Shown: positions 14,505 through 23,318, counted from the stretch's first letter. The stretch: DNA of 37,784 bases from Eubacteriaceae bacterium (GCA_016650045.1 JAENWK010000012.1:1-37784); one strand, 5' to 3'. The notes: generated by a model not told the origin, from the letters alone. Numbers and translations are program-made.

Positions 14505-14789
14505 ATGAAAGAGATTAAGCAATACAACGAAAATATTTTTGAAGGCATTAAACATGTCAATGAATTTGGCCAGGAGTATTGGCTGGCCAGAGAGCTGCAG
14601 CCGGTTCTTGAATATGGTAAATGGGATAATTTCAAAAATGTCATCAATAAAGCAAAAGTAGCGTGTGAAAATAGTGGCTATGACCCATCGGTACATTTTG
14701 CCGACGTCGGGAAAACATCTGCAATGCCACAAGGTGGCGAAAGAATCATCAAAGAAATAGAAAAAGATCAAAAGAAATTATTGAAATGA
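14505..14789 (+). pseudogene. dinD: Shortened dinD (DNA damage-inducible protein D)
   Basis: 94 aa against about 270 for full DinD. The first about 80 residues match the DinD N-terminus (Phe-Glu-x-Ile-Lys-His, Glu-Tyr-Trp-x-Ala-Arg-Glu-Leu, Trp-x-Asn-Phe). After Gly-Gly the frame jumps to a Lys/Glu-rich helix of about 16 residues that could be the original C-terminus, pointing to an internal in-frame deletion of roughly 170 codons. The ribosome site (AAAGGAT) and frame are intact, so a short product may be made. DinD is LexA-controlled elsewhere; no LexA box was identified here. Confidence 0.65.
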
Positions 14790-14879
14790 TATAACCCAAA
14801 ACATAAAAAACCGCCCTTATGCTACCAATATAAGAACGGCTTTGATATACCGGGAAACGAATCCGCAATACATCATCGG

Positions 14880-14912
14880 GTCGCGCTCCGCGAGGGGCGT
14901 GTGAATTGAAAC
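14880..14912 (+). repeat. Orphan full-length CRISPR repeat
   Basis: Complete 33-bp copy of the array repeat carrying the same G-to-A change at position 25 as array repeat 13 (12126). It lies about 2.5 kb beyond the array, in the same orientation, with no second repeat at spacer distance. Confidence 0.95.
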
Positions 14913-15374
14913 TCGTACGTGGTGGCGTTGGCGTTATATATATGAGTAGACCTTTTTTAGTGCCCATTTTATAGATTCCATTTTATGCCGTTTGCAAATC
15001 AAAGATATATTTACTTGTAATCCTTTACATTTAAATTATGCTAGTATAATTACATAGAGTATTGATAGGCTTTTCATATGATATTATGAATAAGAAACAA
15101 GAGGTTATGTTGCCAGGCCTGCTTTTGGTCAAGCATAGCCACTCGGTTTTTATTTTTTGGAGGATAGTATAAAAAAGGATGGAAAGCAAACTTCAACAGT
15201 GGGATTTTTCAGCATTTTGTTTCTTCACAAAGGGTTGTTAAAAAGGTATGATAAAGAATGAGATAGAATCGCATTGAAGAAGATCATGTGATGCCGATAT
15301 TTAGAGTGCAGAGGTCTTTTTAAAGGTTAATGGGATATAATGGAGGACAACGAAGGAAAAAAAAGGAGTAAAAT
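14913..15374. other. 462-bp intergenic region before the sirtuin gene
   Basis: No convincing gene. It begins with about 34 bp that could be a former spacer. TATAAT at 15045-15050 with TTTACA 15 bp upstream could be a promoter, but the spacing is short. A GGAGG at about 15160 is not followed by a start codon, so it may be a leftover of a lost gene. Confidence 0.4.
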
Positions 15375-16097
15375 ATGCAAACAGAATTTATGAAACTGCA
15401 GGATTTCATTTCAAATAGTCAAAACATTGTATTTTTTGGCGGGGCCGGGGTCTCCACAGAAAGCGGCATTCCTGATTTTCGAAGTGTGGATGGTTTATAT
15501 AACCAAACCTATAAATATCCGCCGGAAACCATTCTTTCCCATCAATTTTTCATGAATAAAACGGGAGAATTTTATAAATTCTATAAAAATAAAATGTTGT
15601 TTTTAGATGCAAAGCCCAATAAAGCTCATCAAAAATTGGCTGAATTAGAAGCTTTGGGAAAGCTTAAAGCTGTGATTACCCAGAATATTGACGGGCTGCA
15701 CCAACTGGCAGGAAGTAAAAACGTCTTGGAGCTCCATGGTTCGGTTCATCGGAATTATTGCATAAAGTGTCATCAGTTTTATGATGTGAAGGCTGTCGTT
15801 GATGGAGAGGCCATTCCAAAATGCACCTGCGGCGGCATCATTAAACCGGATGTTGTCCTTTATGGCGAAGGTTTGGATAATGATACCATGCAACAATCGG
15901 TGAAAGCCATTGTCAATGCAGATGTTCTCATTATTGGGGGAACCTCTTTAGGGGTGTATCCTGCCGCAGGACTGATTGATTATTATCGGGGCAATAAGCT
16001 GGTGCTCATCAATAAAACATCGACACCCATGGATGCCAGAGCAAATCTTGTGATTAATGGCAGCATCGGTGAAGTTTTGGGCAGACTGGAACTTTGA
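15375..16097 (+). CDS. cobB: NAD-dependent protein deacylase, sirtuin family
   Basis: 240-aa Sir2-class enzyme that removes acyl groups from lysines using NAD. Visible motifs are Gly-Ala-Gly-Val-Ser-Thr-Glu-Ser-Gly-Ile-Pro-Asp-Phe-Arg-Ser (23-37), Thr-Gln-Asn-Ile-Asp-Gly-Leu-His (102-109), catalytic His121, and a zinc site of Cys129, Cys132, Cys150 and Cys152. Length and motifs are complete. AAGGAG precedes the ATG. It is a single-gene unit ended by the terminator at 16182. In acetogen-like bacteria it could reverse acetylation of acetyl-CoA enzymes; that is inference. Confidence 0.95.
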   Translation: MQTEFMKLQDFISNSQNIVFFGGAGVSTESGIPDFRSVDGLYNQTYKYPPETILSHQFFMNKTGEFYKFYKNKMLFLDAKPNKAHQKLAELEALGKLKAVITQNIDGLHQLAGSKNVLELHGSVHRNYCIKCHQFYDVKAVVDGEAIPKCTCGGIIKPDVVLYGEGLDNDTMQQSVKAIVNADVLIIGGTSLGVYPAAGLIDYYRGNKLVLINKTSTPMDARANLVINGSIGEVLGRLEL

Positions 16098-16181
16098 ATG
16101 TAAGCACGCATTGTTGCTGTTTAATGGAAATGTTTAATGAATCCATCATAGGATTTCTTTAATAATGGTTTAAAAAAATAA

Positions 16182-16226
16182 CACCTTCAGAGGTTAGACA
16201 CAAATCTAAACTCTGAAGGTGCTTTT
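16182..16226. terminator. Bidirectional terminator between convergent genes
   Basis: 17-bp stem with one mismatch (16182-16198 with 16205-16221), a 6-nt loop, T run on the plus side and A run on the other. It lies between the sirtuin gene and the minus-strand block. Confidence 0.85.
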
Positions 16227-16233
16227 TAACGCA

Positions 16234-16644
16234 TTAAATGGGTAAGTTACATTGGAGATTCACCACAAAATCCTGGATATTGGTGATAATGGACTCAGAA
16301 CTGAGGCTTCCCCGGTCTTTAAGTTTATTCACTACAAATTCGGAAATATCCACGGTATAAAAAAACACAGGACGGACCACACCATCAATGACCTGATAAG
16401 AAGGGGTCATATTGCCGGTGGCAATGGTGTGAAGCTGGGTTGCCAGGCAAATCACGGTAGTGGCTTTTTTGGTATGGACTCGAAGAGCATCCTGGGCATC
16501 ATAAACATTGGCATAAACTCCGGGAAAATGGTTGTGGATATTGAAAATACGCTTTGGATCAATTTGAATATTTGCACAGGATTTTTTATAAAAAAATGAA
16601 GTGTCGGTTAAGACACTCCAAGACTGTTGATCACACTTTATGAA
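16234..16644 (-). pseudogene. C-terminal remnant of a LOR/SDH (TIGR00300-type) enzyme
   Basis: An open frame of about 136 codons on the minus strand has no ATG, GTG or TTG until a late GTG at 16455. The C-terminal pattern Leu-Ala-Thr-x-Leu-His-x-Ile-Ala-Thr-Gly-Asn-Met-x-Pro-Ser, then Val-Asp-Ile-x-x-x-Val-Val-x-Lys-Leu-x-Asp-Arg-Gly, matches my memory of the NAD-binding end of the LOR/SDH bifunctional family (ornithine cyclodeaminase / arginine dihydrolase relatives, about 400 aa). The N-terminal two thirds are missing and FmdE lies where they should be. Most likely a deletion remnant. Confidence 0.5.
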
Positions 16645-17066
16645 TTAATAGCTTGTGGAAAATCCTGCTTTTCAGGAAGTTCGAAATGGGGCTTTTCGAA
16701 ATCAAAAATTTTGGTTGCAGCCGGTTCGTTGAGAAGAAAAGCTTCCTTTTCGTCACGGTCCATTTCAGGAAGGTCTTTTAAAATCAAACGGATACTTTTT
16801 CCGGTTGTCCGGTTGAAAATGGAAAAGGCCTGCTTTTCGTTTTTTATAAAAAGAAGATTTCCTTTGTTTCCGGTGCATCCAAGAACCACACGAATCCCAT
16901 CAACGCTGCAGGATTCATTTTCAGAAACACAAACGATTTCGTCATTTTCCGCAAAATTAATGGGAAGGGCTTTAATGGCTTCCAGAGAAGCCCGAACCCC
17001 AATGGCTAATCCCGGACAGTGATGCCCGTGATACTCTACACATTTATTCCATAATTGTTCATCCAT
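16638..17066 (-). CDS. FmdE-family protein
   Basis: 142-aa protein with the Tyr-His-Gly-His-His-Cys-Pro-Gly motif (12-19) that defines the FmdE family, named after a protein of methanogen formylmethanofuran dehydrogenase operons but widespread in anaerobes and often stand-alone. Cys17 and the histidines may bind metal. A Cys-Thr-Gly-Asn-Lys-Gly segment (about 63-68) is also typical. It has no C-terminal zinc ribbon, so it is the short form. GGAG precedes the ATG. It lies 17 bp after the DUF711 gene and is probably cotranscribed with it. Substrate unknown. Confidence 0.85.
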   Translation of the reverse strand: MDEQLWNKCVEYHGHHCPGLAIGVRASLEAIKALPINFAENDEIVCVSENESCSVDGIRVVLGCTGNKGNLLFIKNEKQAFSIFNRTTGKSIRLILKDLPEMDRDEKEAFLLNEPAATKIFDFEKPHFELPEKQDFPQAINS

Positions 17067-17083
17067 TTTATTTAATCTCCAAA

Positions 17084-18442
17084 CTAATTTTTAAAACTAT
17101 GAATCGGTGCCGGGATTTGCCCGCCGCGATTGATAAAAACAGAAGAATCATATTGATTGACGGCCATAATCGGGGCTCGACCAAGAAGTCCGCCAAATTC
17201 AGCCATGTCACCAACAACTTTGCCATGAACCGGAATCAGTCGAACACCGGTGGTTTTATTGTTAATGACGCCAATGGCGGCTTCATCGGCCAGAATGGCG
17301 GAAATGGTCGTGGCAGGAGTGTCACCGGGAATCGCAACCATGTCGATGCCCACTGAGCAGACACTGGTCATGGCTTCCAGCTTATCAAAGGTAAGAGCAC
17401 CGCACTGGACGGCTTCAATCATCCCTTCATCTTCACTGACAGGAATAAAGGCGCCGCTAAAACCACCGACCGAGGTAGAGGCCATGATGCCGCCTTTTTT
17501 CACAGCATCATTAAGCATGGCAAGGGCGGCGGTGGTGCCATGGGTACCGCAGTGTTCCAGACCCATTTCTTCAAGGATGCGGGCAACACTGTCTCCGATT
17601 TCCGGTGTCGGCGCCAGAGATAAATCTAAAATACCAAAGGGGACATTCAGCCGTTTGGCCACGGTGGTTCCCACCAAATGCCCAGCTCGAGTTATTTTAA
17701 AGGCTGTTTTTTTAATGATCTCAGCCATTTCCCCAAAAGAGGCATCCTGGGCTTTTTCGAGAGCGCGTTTCACAACGCCGGGACCACTGACGCCGACATT
17801 AAGCACAGCTTCGCCTTCGCCGACGCCATGAAAGGCACCTGCCATAAAGGGATTGTCTTCAACCGCATTGGCAAAAGCAACAAATTTTGCACAGCCAATG
17901 GAGTCGGCATCCCGGGTCAGGTAGGCAGTTTCTTTAATGACTTCCCCCAGGCGTTTAACGGCATCCATATTAATACCGGCTTTGGTGGTGGCTAAATTAA
18001 CGGAGGAGCAAACAAAGTTGGTGGTTGCCAGTGCCTCGGGAATGGAATCGATGAGAATCCGATCGCCTGTGGTAAAACCCTTGGGTACCAGGGCAGAGAA
18101 ACCACCAATAAAGTTGACACCAACAGTCGCGGCGGCGGCATCAAGAATCTTTGCATATTCCACATAATTCAGATCAGCACTGCTTCCGGCAATAAGGGAA
18201 ATTGGGGTAACGGAGATACGTTTATTAACAATGGGAAGTCCCAGCTCGTTTTCAATACGTTCCCCTTCTTTTACCAGGTTTTCAGCCAAGTGTGTGATTT
18301 TATCATAAATCTTCTGACGGCTTTTTTTACCTGATGAATCAATACAGTCCAGCAAGGAAATCCCCATGGTAATGGTGCGGATATCCAGGCGTTCCTTTTC
18401 TATCATTCTTACCGTTTCTAAAATGTCTTTAAACATTGCCAT
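17084..18442 (-). CDS. DUF711 / UPF0210 family protein
   Basis: 452-aa cytoplasmic protein of the conserved PFL/DUF711 family, whose members are nearly always encoded beside a small ACT-domain protein, as here. Typical segments are Ile-Arg-Thr-Ile-Thr-Met-Gly-Ile near the N-terminus and many Gly-rich loops through the middle. The family is structurally related to pyruvate formate-lyase-like proteins, but no reaction is firmly established and I see no glycyl-radical motif. GAGG overlapping the upstream stop serves the ATG, 8 bp after the ACT gene, so translation is probably coupled. Confidence 0.92.
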   Translation of the reverse strand: MAMFKDILETVRMIEKERLDIRTITMGISLLDCIDSSGKKSRQKIYDKITHLAENLVKEGERIENELGLPIVNKRISVTPISLIAGSSADLNYVEYAKILDAAAATVGVNFIGGFSALVPKGFTTGDRILIDSIPEALATTNFVCSSVNLATTKAGINMDAVKRLGEVIKETAYLTRDADSIGCAKFVAFANAVEDNPFMAGAFHGVGEGEAVLNVGVSGPGVVKRALEKAQDASFGEMAEIIKKTAFKITRAGHLVGTTVAKRLNVPFGILDLSLAPTPEIGDSVARILEEMGLEHCGTHGTTAALAMLNDAVKKGGIMASTSVGGFSGAFIPVSEDEGMIEAVQCGALTFDKLEAMTSVCSVGIDMVAIPGDTPATTISAILADEAAIGVINNKTTGVRLIPVHGKVVGDMAEFGGLLGRAPIMAVNQYDSSVFINRGGQIPAPIHSFKN

Positions 18443-18450
18443 AATCAGCC

Positions 18451-18720
18451 TCAGATGGTGTGCATCGCATTGAAAAGATCTTCATGCTGAATGCGAATGG
18501 ACATACCGATACTTTCACCGATGGCTTCAAGTGACTCTTTTAGTACATTAAACTCAACTGTCATCTTTTTAAGATCAACTAACATGATCATGGTGAAAAA
18601 GTCTTGCATAACAGTTTGACTGATATCTTCAATATTAACATTATTTTCTGCCAAAATTTTTGATACATTGTAAATTATTCCGGTGCGGTCAGTTCCAATA
18701 ACCGTGACTACTGCTCTCAT
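18451..18720 (-). CDS. ACT-domain protein (UPF0237 family)
   Basis: 89-aa protein made of a single ACT regulatory domain and a short tail. It starts with the Val-Thr-Val-Ile-Gly-x-Asp-Arg-Thr-Gly-Ile motif of GcvR-like ACT proteins, which bind amino acids at dimer interfaces. It is first in the minus-strand operon before DUF711 and probably a ligand sensor for it (inference from the constant pairing of the two families). AAGGAG precedes the ATG by 8 nt. Confidence 0.93.
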   Translation of the reverse strand: MRAVVTVIGTDRTGIIYNVSKILAENNVNIEDISQTVMQDFFTMIMLVDLKKMTVEFNVLKESLEAIGESIGMSIRIQHEDLFNAMHTI

Positions 18721-18924
18721 TTTTAATAACTCCTTAAATTTTCATTGTATTATTAGTGTAAACCAAAACCCCATTAATCACAAGATAAAAGTGGAATTTC
18801 AGAAAGAAATGCCATGGATGCTTTGAAAATATAATTTTAAGCATTCTGTTGTAAGATGGATACAAAGGTTGTTAATTTTTAACAAAATAATCGTCGTTTT
18901 TTTCTTAAGTCAAGGTTGTAGAAC

Positions 18925-18970
18925 TTGTGAAGGGTGGTGGAGTGTGGTATAATGTGGAACAGAATGGAAG
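18925..18970 (+). promoter_or_regulatory. dcw promoter with overlapping MraZ operator
   Basis: -35 TTGTGA (18925-18930), a 17-bp spacer and a perfect -10 TATAAT (18948-18953) lie about 45 bp before mraZ. TGG triplets begin at 18935, 18945, 18955 and 18965, exactly 10 bp apart, bracketing the -10 box. MraZ is known to bind short G-rich repeats spaced about one helix turn in front of its own gene, so this is very likely an autoregulatory operator that blocks RNA polymerase. Confidence 0.8.
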
Positions 18971-18997
18971 AGGTAAGTGAGAAGGGGGGCAATTCGA

Positions 18998-19429
18998 ATG
19001 TTTTTTGGAGAGTATGAACATAACATTGATGACAAAGGAAGACTGATCATTCCTTCAAAATTCCGAGAATGTCTGGGAGGACAGTTCGTTTTAACAAAAG
19101 GACTGGACTGTTGCCTTTTTGTTTTTTCCATGGAAGAATGGGCCAATTTCGAGGGTAAATTAAAGACCCTGCCGGTGTCTGATAAAGATGCCAGAGCCTT
19201 TACTCGATTTTTCTTTGCCGGTGCCGCAGATTGCGAATTAGACCGACAGGGCCGGGCAAGTATTCCGGGAGCCCTAAGAAAATATGCAAAAATATCAAAA
19301 GAAGTCACCATTATTGGGGTATCAAACCGACTTGAAATTTGGGATAGTCAGGTATGGGCTACCTATAATGATGACGAAGATTTGAACTATGAGGATATTG
19401 CCAATAACATGGCGATGCTGGGTATTTAA
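18998..19429 (+). CDS. mraZ: Transcriptional regulator MraZ
   Basis: 143-aa AbrB-fold DNA-binding protein that controls the dcw cluster. The N-terminal Gly-Glu-Tyr-x-x-x-Ile-Asp-x-Lys-Gly-Arg-Leu-Ile-Ile-Pro motif and its second copy (Asp-Arg-Gln-Gly-Arg-Ala-Ser-Ile-Pro, about 83-91) are the two SpoVT/AbrB-like halves that form a ring. GAAGGGGGG at 18981-18989 fixes the ATG at 18998. An upstream GTG at 18977 would put the ribosome site inside the gene. Its stop overlaps the rsmH ATG by one base. Confidence 0.97.
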   Translation: MFFGEYEHNIDDKGRLIIPSKFRECLGGQFVLTKGLDCCLFVFSMEEWANFEGKLKTLPVSDKDARAFTRFFFAGAADCELDRQGRASIPGALRKYAKISKEVTIIGVSNRLEIWDSQVWATYNDDEDLNYEDIANNMAMLGI

Positions 19430-20394
19430 TGAAACCAGAAAATTTTTCCCACACTACTGTTTTATTACAGGAATCCATTGAAGGACTTAATATCAATCCC
19501 CAAGGCGTCTATGTTGACTGTACCCTTGGCGGAGGAGGACACTCCCAATGGATTTGTGAAGCGCTTGAAGATACCGGAATTTTAGTGGGTATTGATCAAG
19601 ATGATTATGCATTGGATTTTGCAAAAAAACGTTTGGAACAATATACCTGCGAGCGTCATTTTGTAAAAAGTAATTTTGCCAGTTTAGCTAAGGTTTTAGA
19701 GGGACTCCATCTCTCCGAAATCGATGGTATTCTATATGACCTCGGGGTTTCGTCATTTCAACTGGACGACGATACCCGAGGCTTTTCCTATCACCATGAA
19801 GGTCCGCTGGACATGCGCATGAATCAATCTGCAGACTTAACGGCAGAAACTGTTGTGAATGATTATCCTCCAGGTGAATTGAAAAAAATACTATTTATCT
19901 ATGGCGAGGAAAAGTTCTCAAGCCAAATTGTTAAATCCATTGTGCGAGAACGAGAAAAAAAACGAATTGTCACTACTTTGGAATTAAGCGAGATAATAAA
20001 AAATGCTTATCCCCCCAAGGAACGATATAAAGAAAAACATCCTTCCCGAAAAACCTTTCAAGCCATTCGACTTGAGGTTAATGGAGAACTGAGAATTCTC
20101 GAAAATTCTCTTTCCCAGGGACTTGAAGCACTTAAACCAGGCGGACGAATGTGTGTGATTACATTCCATTCCCTGGAAGATCGTGTTGCAAAACACCTTT
20201 TTAGAGAACGGGCAAATCCTTGTACATGCCCACCAGATTTCCCCCAATGCGTTTGCGGAAAAGAACCAGAAGTTAAAATACTTTCCAGAAAACCCATTTT
20301 AGCAGGGGAGAATGAGCTTGAAGAAAATCGCCGTTCTCGAAGTGCTAAGCTTCGAATCGTTGAAAAGCTGGGTACAGGACTAAAAGTTCGATAA
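19429..20394 (+). CDS. rsmH: 16S rRNA m4C1402 methyltransferase RsmH (MraW)
   Basis: 321-aa SAM-dependent enzyme that N4-methylates C1402 in the 30S decoding centre. The SAM motif Asp-Cys-Thr-Leu-Gly-Gly-Gly-Gly-His-Ser is at 30-39. Other family motifs are Asp-Leu-Gly-Val-Ser-Ser-x-Gln-Leu-Asp (about 105-114), Thr-Phe-His-Ser-Leu-Glu-Asp and a Cys-rich stretch (Asn-Pro-Cys-Thr-Cys-Pro) near the end. It starts within the mraZ stop (TAATG), showing tight coupling. Confidence 0.98.
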   Translation: MKPENFSHTTVLLQESIEGLNINPQGVYVDCTLGGGGHSQWICEALEDTGILVGIDQDDYALDFAKKRLEQYTCERHFVKSNFASLAKVLEGLHLSEIDGILYDLGVSSFQLDDDTRGFSYHHEGPLDMRMNQSADLTAETVVNDYPPGELKKILFIYGEEKFSSQIVKSIVREREKKRIVTTLELSEIIKNAYPPKERYKEKHPSRKTFQAIRLEVNGELRILENSLSQGLEALKPGGRMCVITFHSLEDRVAKHLFRERANPCTCPPDFPQCVCGKEPEVKILSRKPILAGENELEENRRSRSAKLRIVEKLGTGLKVR

Positions 20395-20406
20395 AGGAGA
20401 GTACCT

Positions 20407-20793
20407 ATGGCGACTATTACTAAAAGAAGACGAAAAATGAAAAAGCGTAAAAAACGTTTGACTTTAGCCTCCTATGTTGTAATGGCGTGTATCATCACCT
20501 TCGTTGTGATGTCACTGCTTTTATTTCAAAAATCGGGTATTGATGAAGTCAACAGTGAAATATTGAGTCTTCAGAAGACCCTGGAGGTTGCGGTCCAGAC
20601 CAATGATAGCAAAGAGGGACAGCTGGTAACAAACATGAATTTGCAGTCCATTAAAGCCCAGGCAAGAGGCTATGGAATGACGGAACCTCTTCAAGAGCAA
20701 TATCGTCGTGAAATCACGGTTGAAAGCAAACCGGCTATACCCCTCCCAGAGATTCCCGCAGTAGCTGGATGGCTGGAAAATTTATTAAAATGA
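20407..20793 (+). CDS. ftsL: Cell division protein FtsL
   Basis: 128-aa bitopic membrane protein of the divisome. A very basic cytoplasmic tail (residues 1-20) is followed by a membrane span (about 21-41) and a coiled coil (about 44-72) that pairs with DivIC/FtsB and DivIB to activate FtsW-FtsI. Sequence is poorly conserved, but topology, size and place between rsmH and the PBP gene are diagnostic. AAAGGAG precedes the ATG. Confidence 0.88.
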   Translation: MATITKRRRKMKKRKKRLTLASYVVMACIITFVVMSLLLFQKSGIDEVNSEILSLQKTLEVAVQTNDSKEGQLVTNMNLQSIKAQARGYGMTEPLQEQYRREITVESKPAIPLPEIPAVAGWLENLLK

Positions 20794-20842
20794 TGTAGGG
20801 CAAGGCTTTGCCTGACATGAATTACTATTGTGGAGAAAAAAT

Positions 20843-23251
20843 GTGAATAGAAAAAAAAGAGCACAACGAGAGATAGGACCGGTTAGTAAGCAGAAAAAAA
20901 TACTTTCAGCAATGGTTCTGCTTTCGGTGTGCTTAATTATTATTATAGGAAACTTGTTTTATATACAGATTATAAATTCTACAGGGAAATACGCAAGACA
21001 AGTGGATCAGCTGGTAGAGGAAGTTCCAATTAAAGCTTCTCGCGGGGATATTTATGATAAGAATAATAACATTTTAGCCAAGGATTCCTCGGCATCAGCA
21101 GTAAATGTGATTCCTTTTGAAGTCATCGATCCTGAAAAGTTAGCGACTACCCTGAGCAGTAAACTGGGGTTGGATCGTGCCGAAGTTGTGAAACAAATCT
21201 CTGTTTTAGAAAATGATATTGTGGAGGTTAAAACAGGAATTAGCAATGATCAAACGGCCACGGTTCTCAGCCATAACTTCCCTGGAGTCACAGTTGAAGA
21301 TAATACCCTTTATTTTAAGCCCTTATACATTACTAATCCGGCCGGGGTTGCCGCAGCGCTTTCTTCGGATTTACAGGGGTCCTATGATGATTATTACGCC
21401 AAGGCAATCCAAAAGGAAAGCCAACCGGTACTTATTAAAGGGAAAGTCGATAATGCGCTGGCCCAGGAAATTAAAGACGCGGAGGCTATTCTTGACAAAA
21501 ATGGAAAGGTTCAGGATAACAATGGGATTGAAATATTAGAGGATTATCGTCGTTATTATACCAATGGTAATTTTGCTTCATATATTCTGGGTTTTACAGG
21601 GATTGATCATACCGGGCTTTACGGGGTTGAATCAACCTATAACGATGTATTAAAAGGCGATGACGGCGTGGTTTACTTTCAAAAAGATGCCAAGGGCAAT
21701 CAGATTCCATCGCAAACAAAAATTCTTAAAGAACCAACACAAGGTAAAGATATTGTTTTAACCATTGACAGTAATATTCAGCTGATTACCGAAAAGGCAT
21801 TGTCTCAGGCAGCCGCACAATGGAAAACGAAAAGTGTTACAGCCATTGTTATGGAAGCAAAAACAGGCGATATTGTTGCCATGGCATCAAAGCCGGATTA
21901 TAATCTCAATGATCCTTTTACCCTTGATCCTACCTTTGCTGCAACCCATGCCGAAGATTTAACAGGCAAGACCCCGGCAGAGCAATTATCGCTCATGTAT
22001 AAAAACCCGGCGGTAAGCTTTATTTATGAGCCAGGGTCGACCTTTAAAGCCATTACCGGCTCAGCCGCCCTTGAGGAAGGCGTCGTGACCCCAGACACGA
22101 TTGTTTATGACCCGGGCTTTATTCAAGTTGAGGATGCAGTCATTCAATGTGCAACCGGCCCCCATTGGGAAGAAACGGTTTCTGATGCCATTGCCTATTC
22201 ATGTAATCCGGGGTTGGTTCAGATCATTGAGCGCTTAAATCCGGATGTTTTTTACCAATATGTTTATAATTTTGGATTGGGTGCGAAAACAGGGATTGAG
22301 TTGGATGGTGAGGAATCCGGAATTATCAACCGTCTTTCGACGGCAAATGGTGCAATCAACCAAGTGGATTATGCGACCTTTTCCTTTGGACAAGGTTTGG
22401 CAGCAACCCCTATTCAGATGGTCAGTGCATTAAACGCTATTGTTAATAATGGTTACTATGTTAATCCCAGCATCATATCCGAGGTTACCAAGGGAGCCGA
22501 AAATGAATCTCTGAAACAGGTGATCTCAAAAGAAACCTCCCTGGCAATGCGGGAAATTATGCGTAAGGTTGTCGGATACGATGCTGAAATGACGTTTCTT
22601 TCAGCAGGGTACAGTATCGGCGGAAAAACAGGAACTGCTGAAAAATTTATTAATGGTGAGTATTCAAACACTAAATATGTAACATCATTTTACTGCTTTG
22701 CCCCAATAGAAGATCCTAAATATTCTGTTCTTGTTGTTCTTGATGAACCTTCAACAGGGGCTTACGGAAGTACCAGTGCGGCTCCAACGGCCATCAGTAT
22801 CATGAAACAGGTACTTAATTATAATTCTGCCGATACTAATCTCAGCCAGGATAATTCTCAGAAACTCCAAAAAGGGGTTATTACCATTCCCGACTTGGTT
22901 GGTCAGAAAAAGGACTTGGCAGCAAGCATCCTGCATGAAAAAGGGATTCGCTATAGTTTTGATCGCGGTCAAGGCGGAGATACCGTTCTCAGTCAAAGTT
23001 TACCGGTCAATTCAGTTTATGATGTGATGACAGAAGTGGTTCTTAGTTTGGGAACACCAGCCAGCGATACGGCCACAACGGTTATTGTACCTGAATTAAA
23101 AGGTCTTTCAATTCAAAGTGCCAATGAAATTTTAATAGGTTTAGGATTGAATCTTAAAATGACAGGTAATGGTTTTGCTGCGAGTCAAACCCCGGCACCA
23201 ACCACAGTTGTAGATAAAGGCAGTGATGTCACAGTGACGTTTACCCCATAG
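20843..23251 (+). CDS. ftsI: Division penicillin-binding protein (FtsI/PBP2B) with two PASTA domains
   Basis: 802-aa class B PBP that crosslinks septal peptidoglycan. After a basic tail and one membrane span (about 22-45) comes a dimerisation domain, then the transpeptidase with Ser399-x-x-Lys402 (Gly-Ser-Thr-Phe-Lys), Ser-Cys-Asn (453-455) and Lys-Thr-Gly-Thr (595-598). Two PASTA domains follow (about 685-742 and 745-802). Two PASTA domains fit PBP2B more than SpoVD, which usually has one. The GTG at 20843 is preferred because GGAG (20832-20835) is 7 nt away. A TTG at 20828 would add 5 residues and put GGAG inside the gene. It is followed by a terminator-like hairpin. Confidence 0.95.
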   Translation: MNRKKRAQREIGPVSKQKKILSAMVLLSVCLIIIIGNLFYIQIINSTGKYARQVDQLVEEVPIKASRGDIYDKNNNILAKDSSASAVNVIPFEVIDPEKLATTLSSKLGLDRAEVVKQISVLENDIVEVKTGISNDQTATVLSHNFPGVTVEDNTLYFKPLYITNPAGVAAALSSDLQGSYDDYYAKAIQKESQPVLIKGKVDNALAQEIKDAEAILDKNGKVQDNNGIEILEDYRRYYTNGNFASYILGFTGIDHTGLYGVESTYNDVLKGDDGVVYFQKDAKGNQIPSQTKILKEPTQGKDIVLTIDSNIQLITEKALSQAAAQWKTKSVTAIVMEAKTGDIVAMASKPDYNLNDPFTLDPTFAATHAEDLTGKTPAEQLSLMYKNPAVSFIYEPGSTFKAITGSAALEEGVVTPDTIVYDPGFIQVEDAVIQCATGPHWEETVSDAIAYSCNPGLVQIIERLNPDVFYQYVYNFGLGAKTGIELDGEESGIINRLSTANGAINQVDYATFSFGQGLAATPIQMVSALNAIVNNGYYVNPSIISEVTKGAENESLKQVISKETSLAMREIMRKVVGYDAEMTFLSAGYSIGGKTGTAEKFINGEYSNTKYVTSFYCFAPIEDPKYSVLVVLDEPSTGAYGSTSAAPTAISIMKQVLNYNSADTNLSQDNSQKLQKGVITIPDLVGQKKDLAASILHEKGIRYSFDRGQGGDTVLSQSLPVNSVYDVMTEVVLSLGTPASDTATTVIVPELKGLSIQSANEILIGLGLNLKMTGNGFAASQTPAPTTVVDKGSDVTVTFTP

Positions 23252-23263
23252 ATTAAGGAAGAA

Positions 23264-23298
23264 GAAAAGCAAGTGCGAAAAATCCTTGCTTTTCTTTA
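23264..23298 (+). terminator. Hairpin between pbp and murF
   Basis: Perfect 10-bp stem (GAAAAGCAAG with CTTGCTTTTC) with an 11-nt loop and a T-rich but broken tail. It is probably a partial terminator that lowers readthrough into murF, which has its own promoter just after. Confidence 0.55.
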
Positions 23299-23309
23299 TT
23301 TGTAAAGTT

Positions 23310-23318
23310 TGATATAAT
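23310..23318 (+). promoter_or_regulatory. Extended -10 promoter before murF
   Basis: TGATATAAT matches the extended -10 consensus (TGnTATAAT), 68 bp before the murF ATG. The -35 region at 17 bp (TTTTCT) is weak, as allowed for extended -10 promoters. It splits the dcw cluster into two transcription units. Confidence 0.55.

Noticed and set aside
14800-14845. Hairpin after dinD as terminator
   Set aside because: The stem has two adjacent mismatches and no proper T tract.
15100-15180. Possible structured RNA before the sirtuin gene
   Set aside because: GC-richer patch with a GGAGG, but no consistent stem set or known riboswitch motif was found.
17099-18167. Several long plus-strand frames opposite the DUF711 gene
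   Set aside because: Shadow frames caused by codon bias of the minus-strand gene; no ribosome sites or recognisable products.
18977-18997. GTG start for mraZ seven codons upstream
   Set aside because: The GAAGGGGGG ribosome site would be inside the gene, and MraZ proteins begin Met-Phe-x-Gly-Glu-Tyr.
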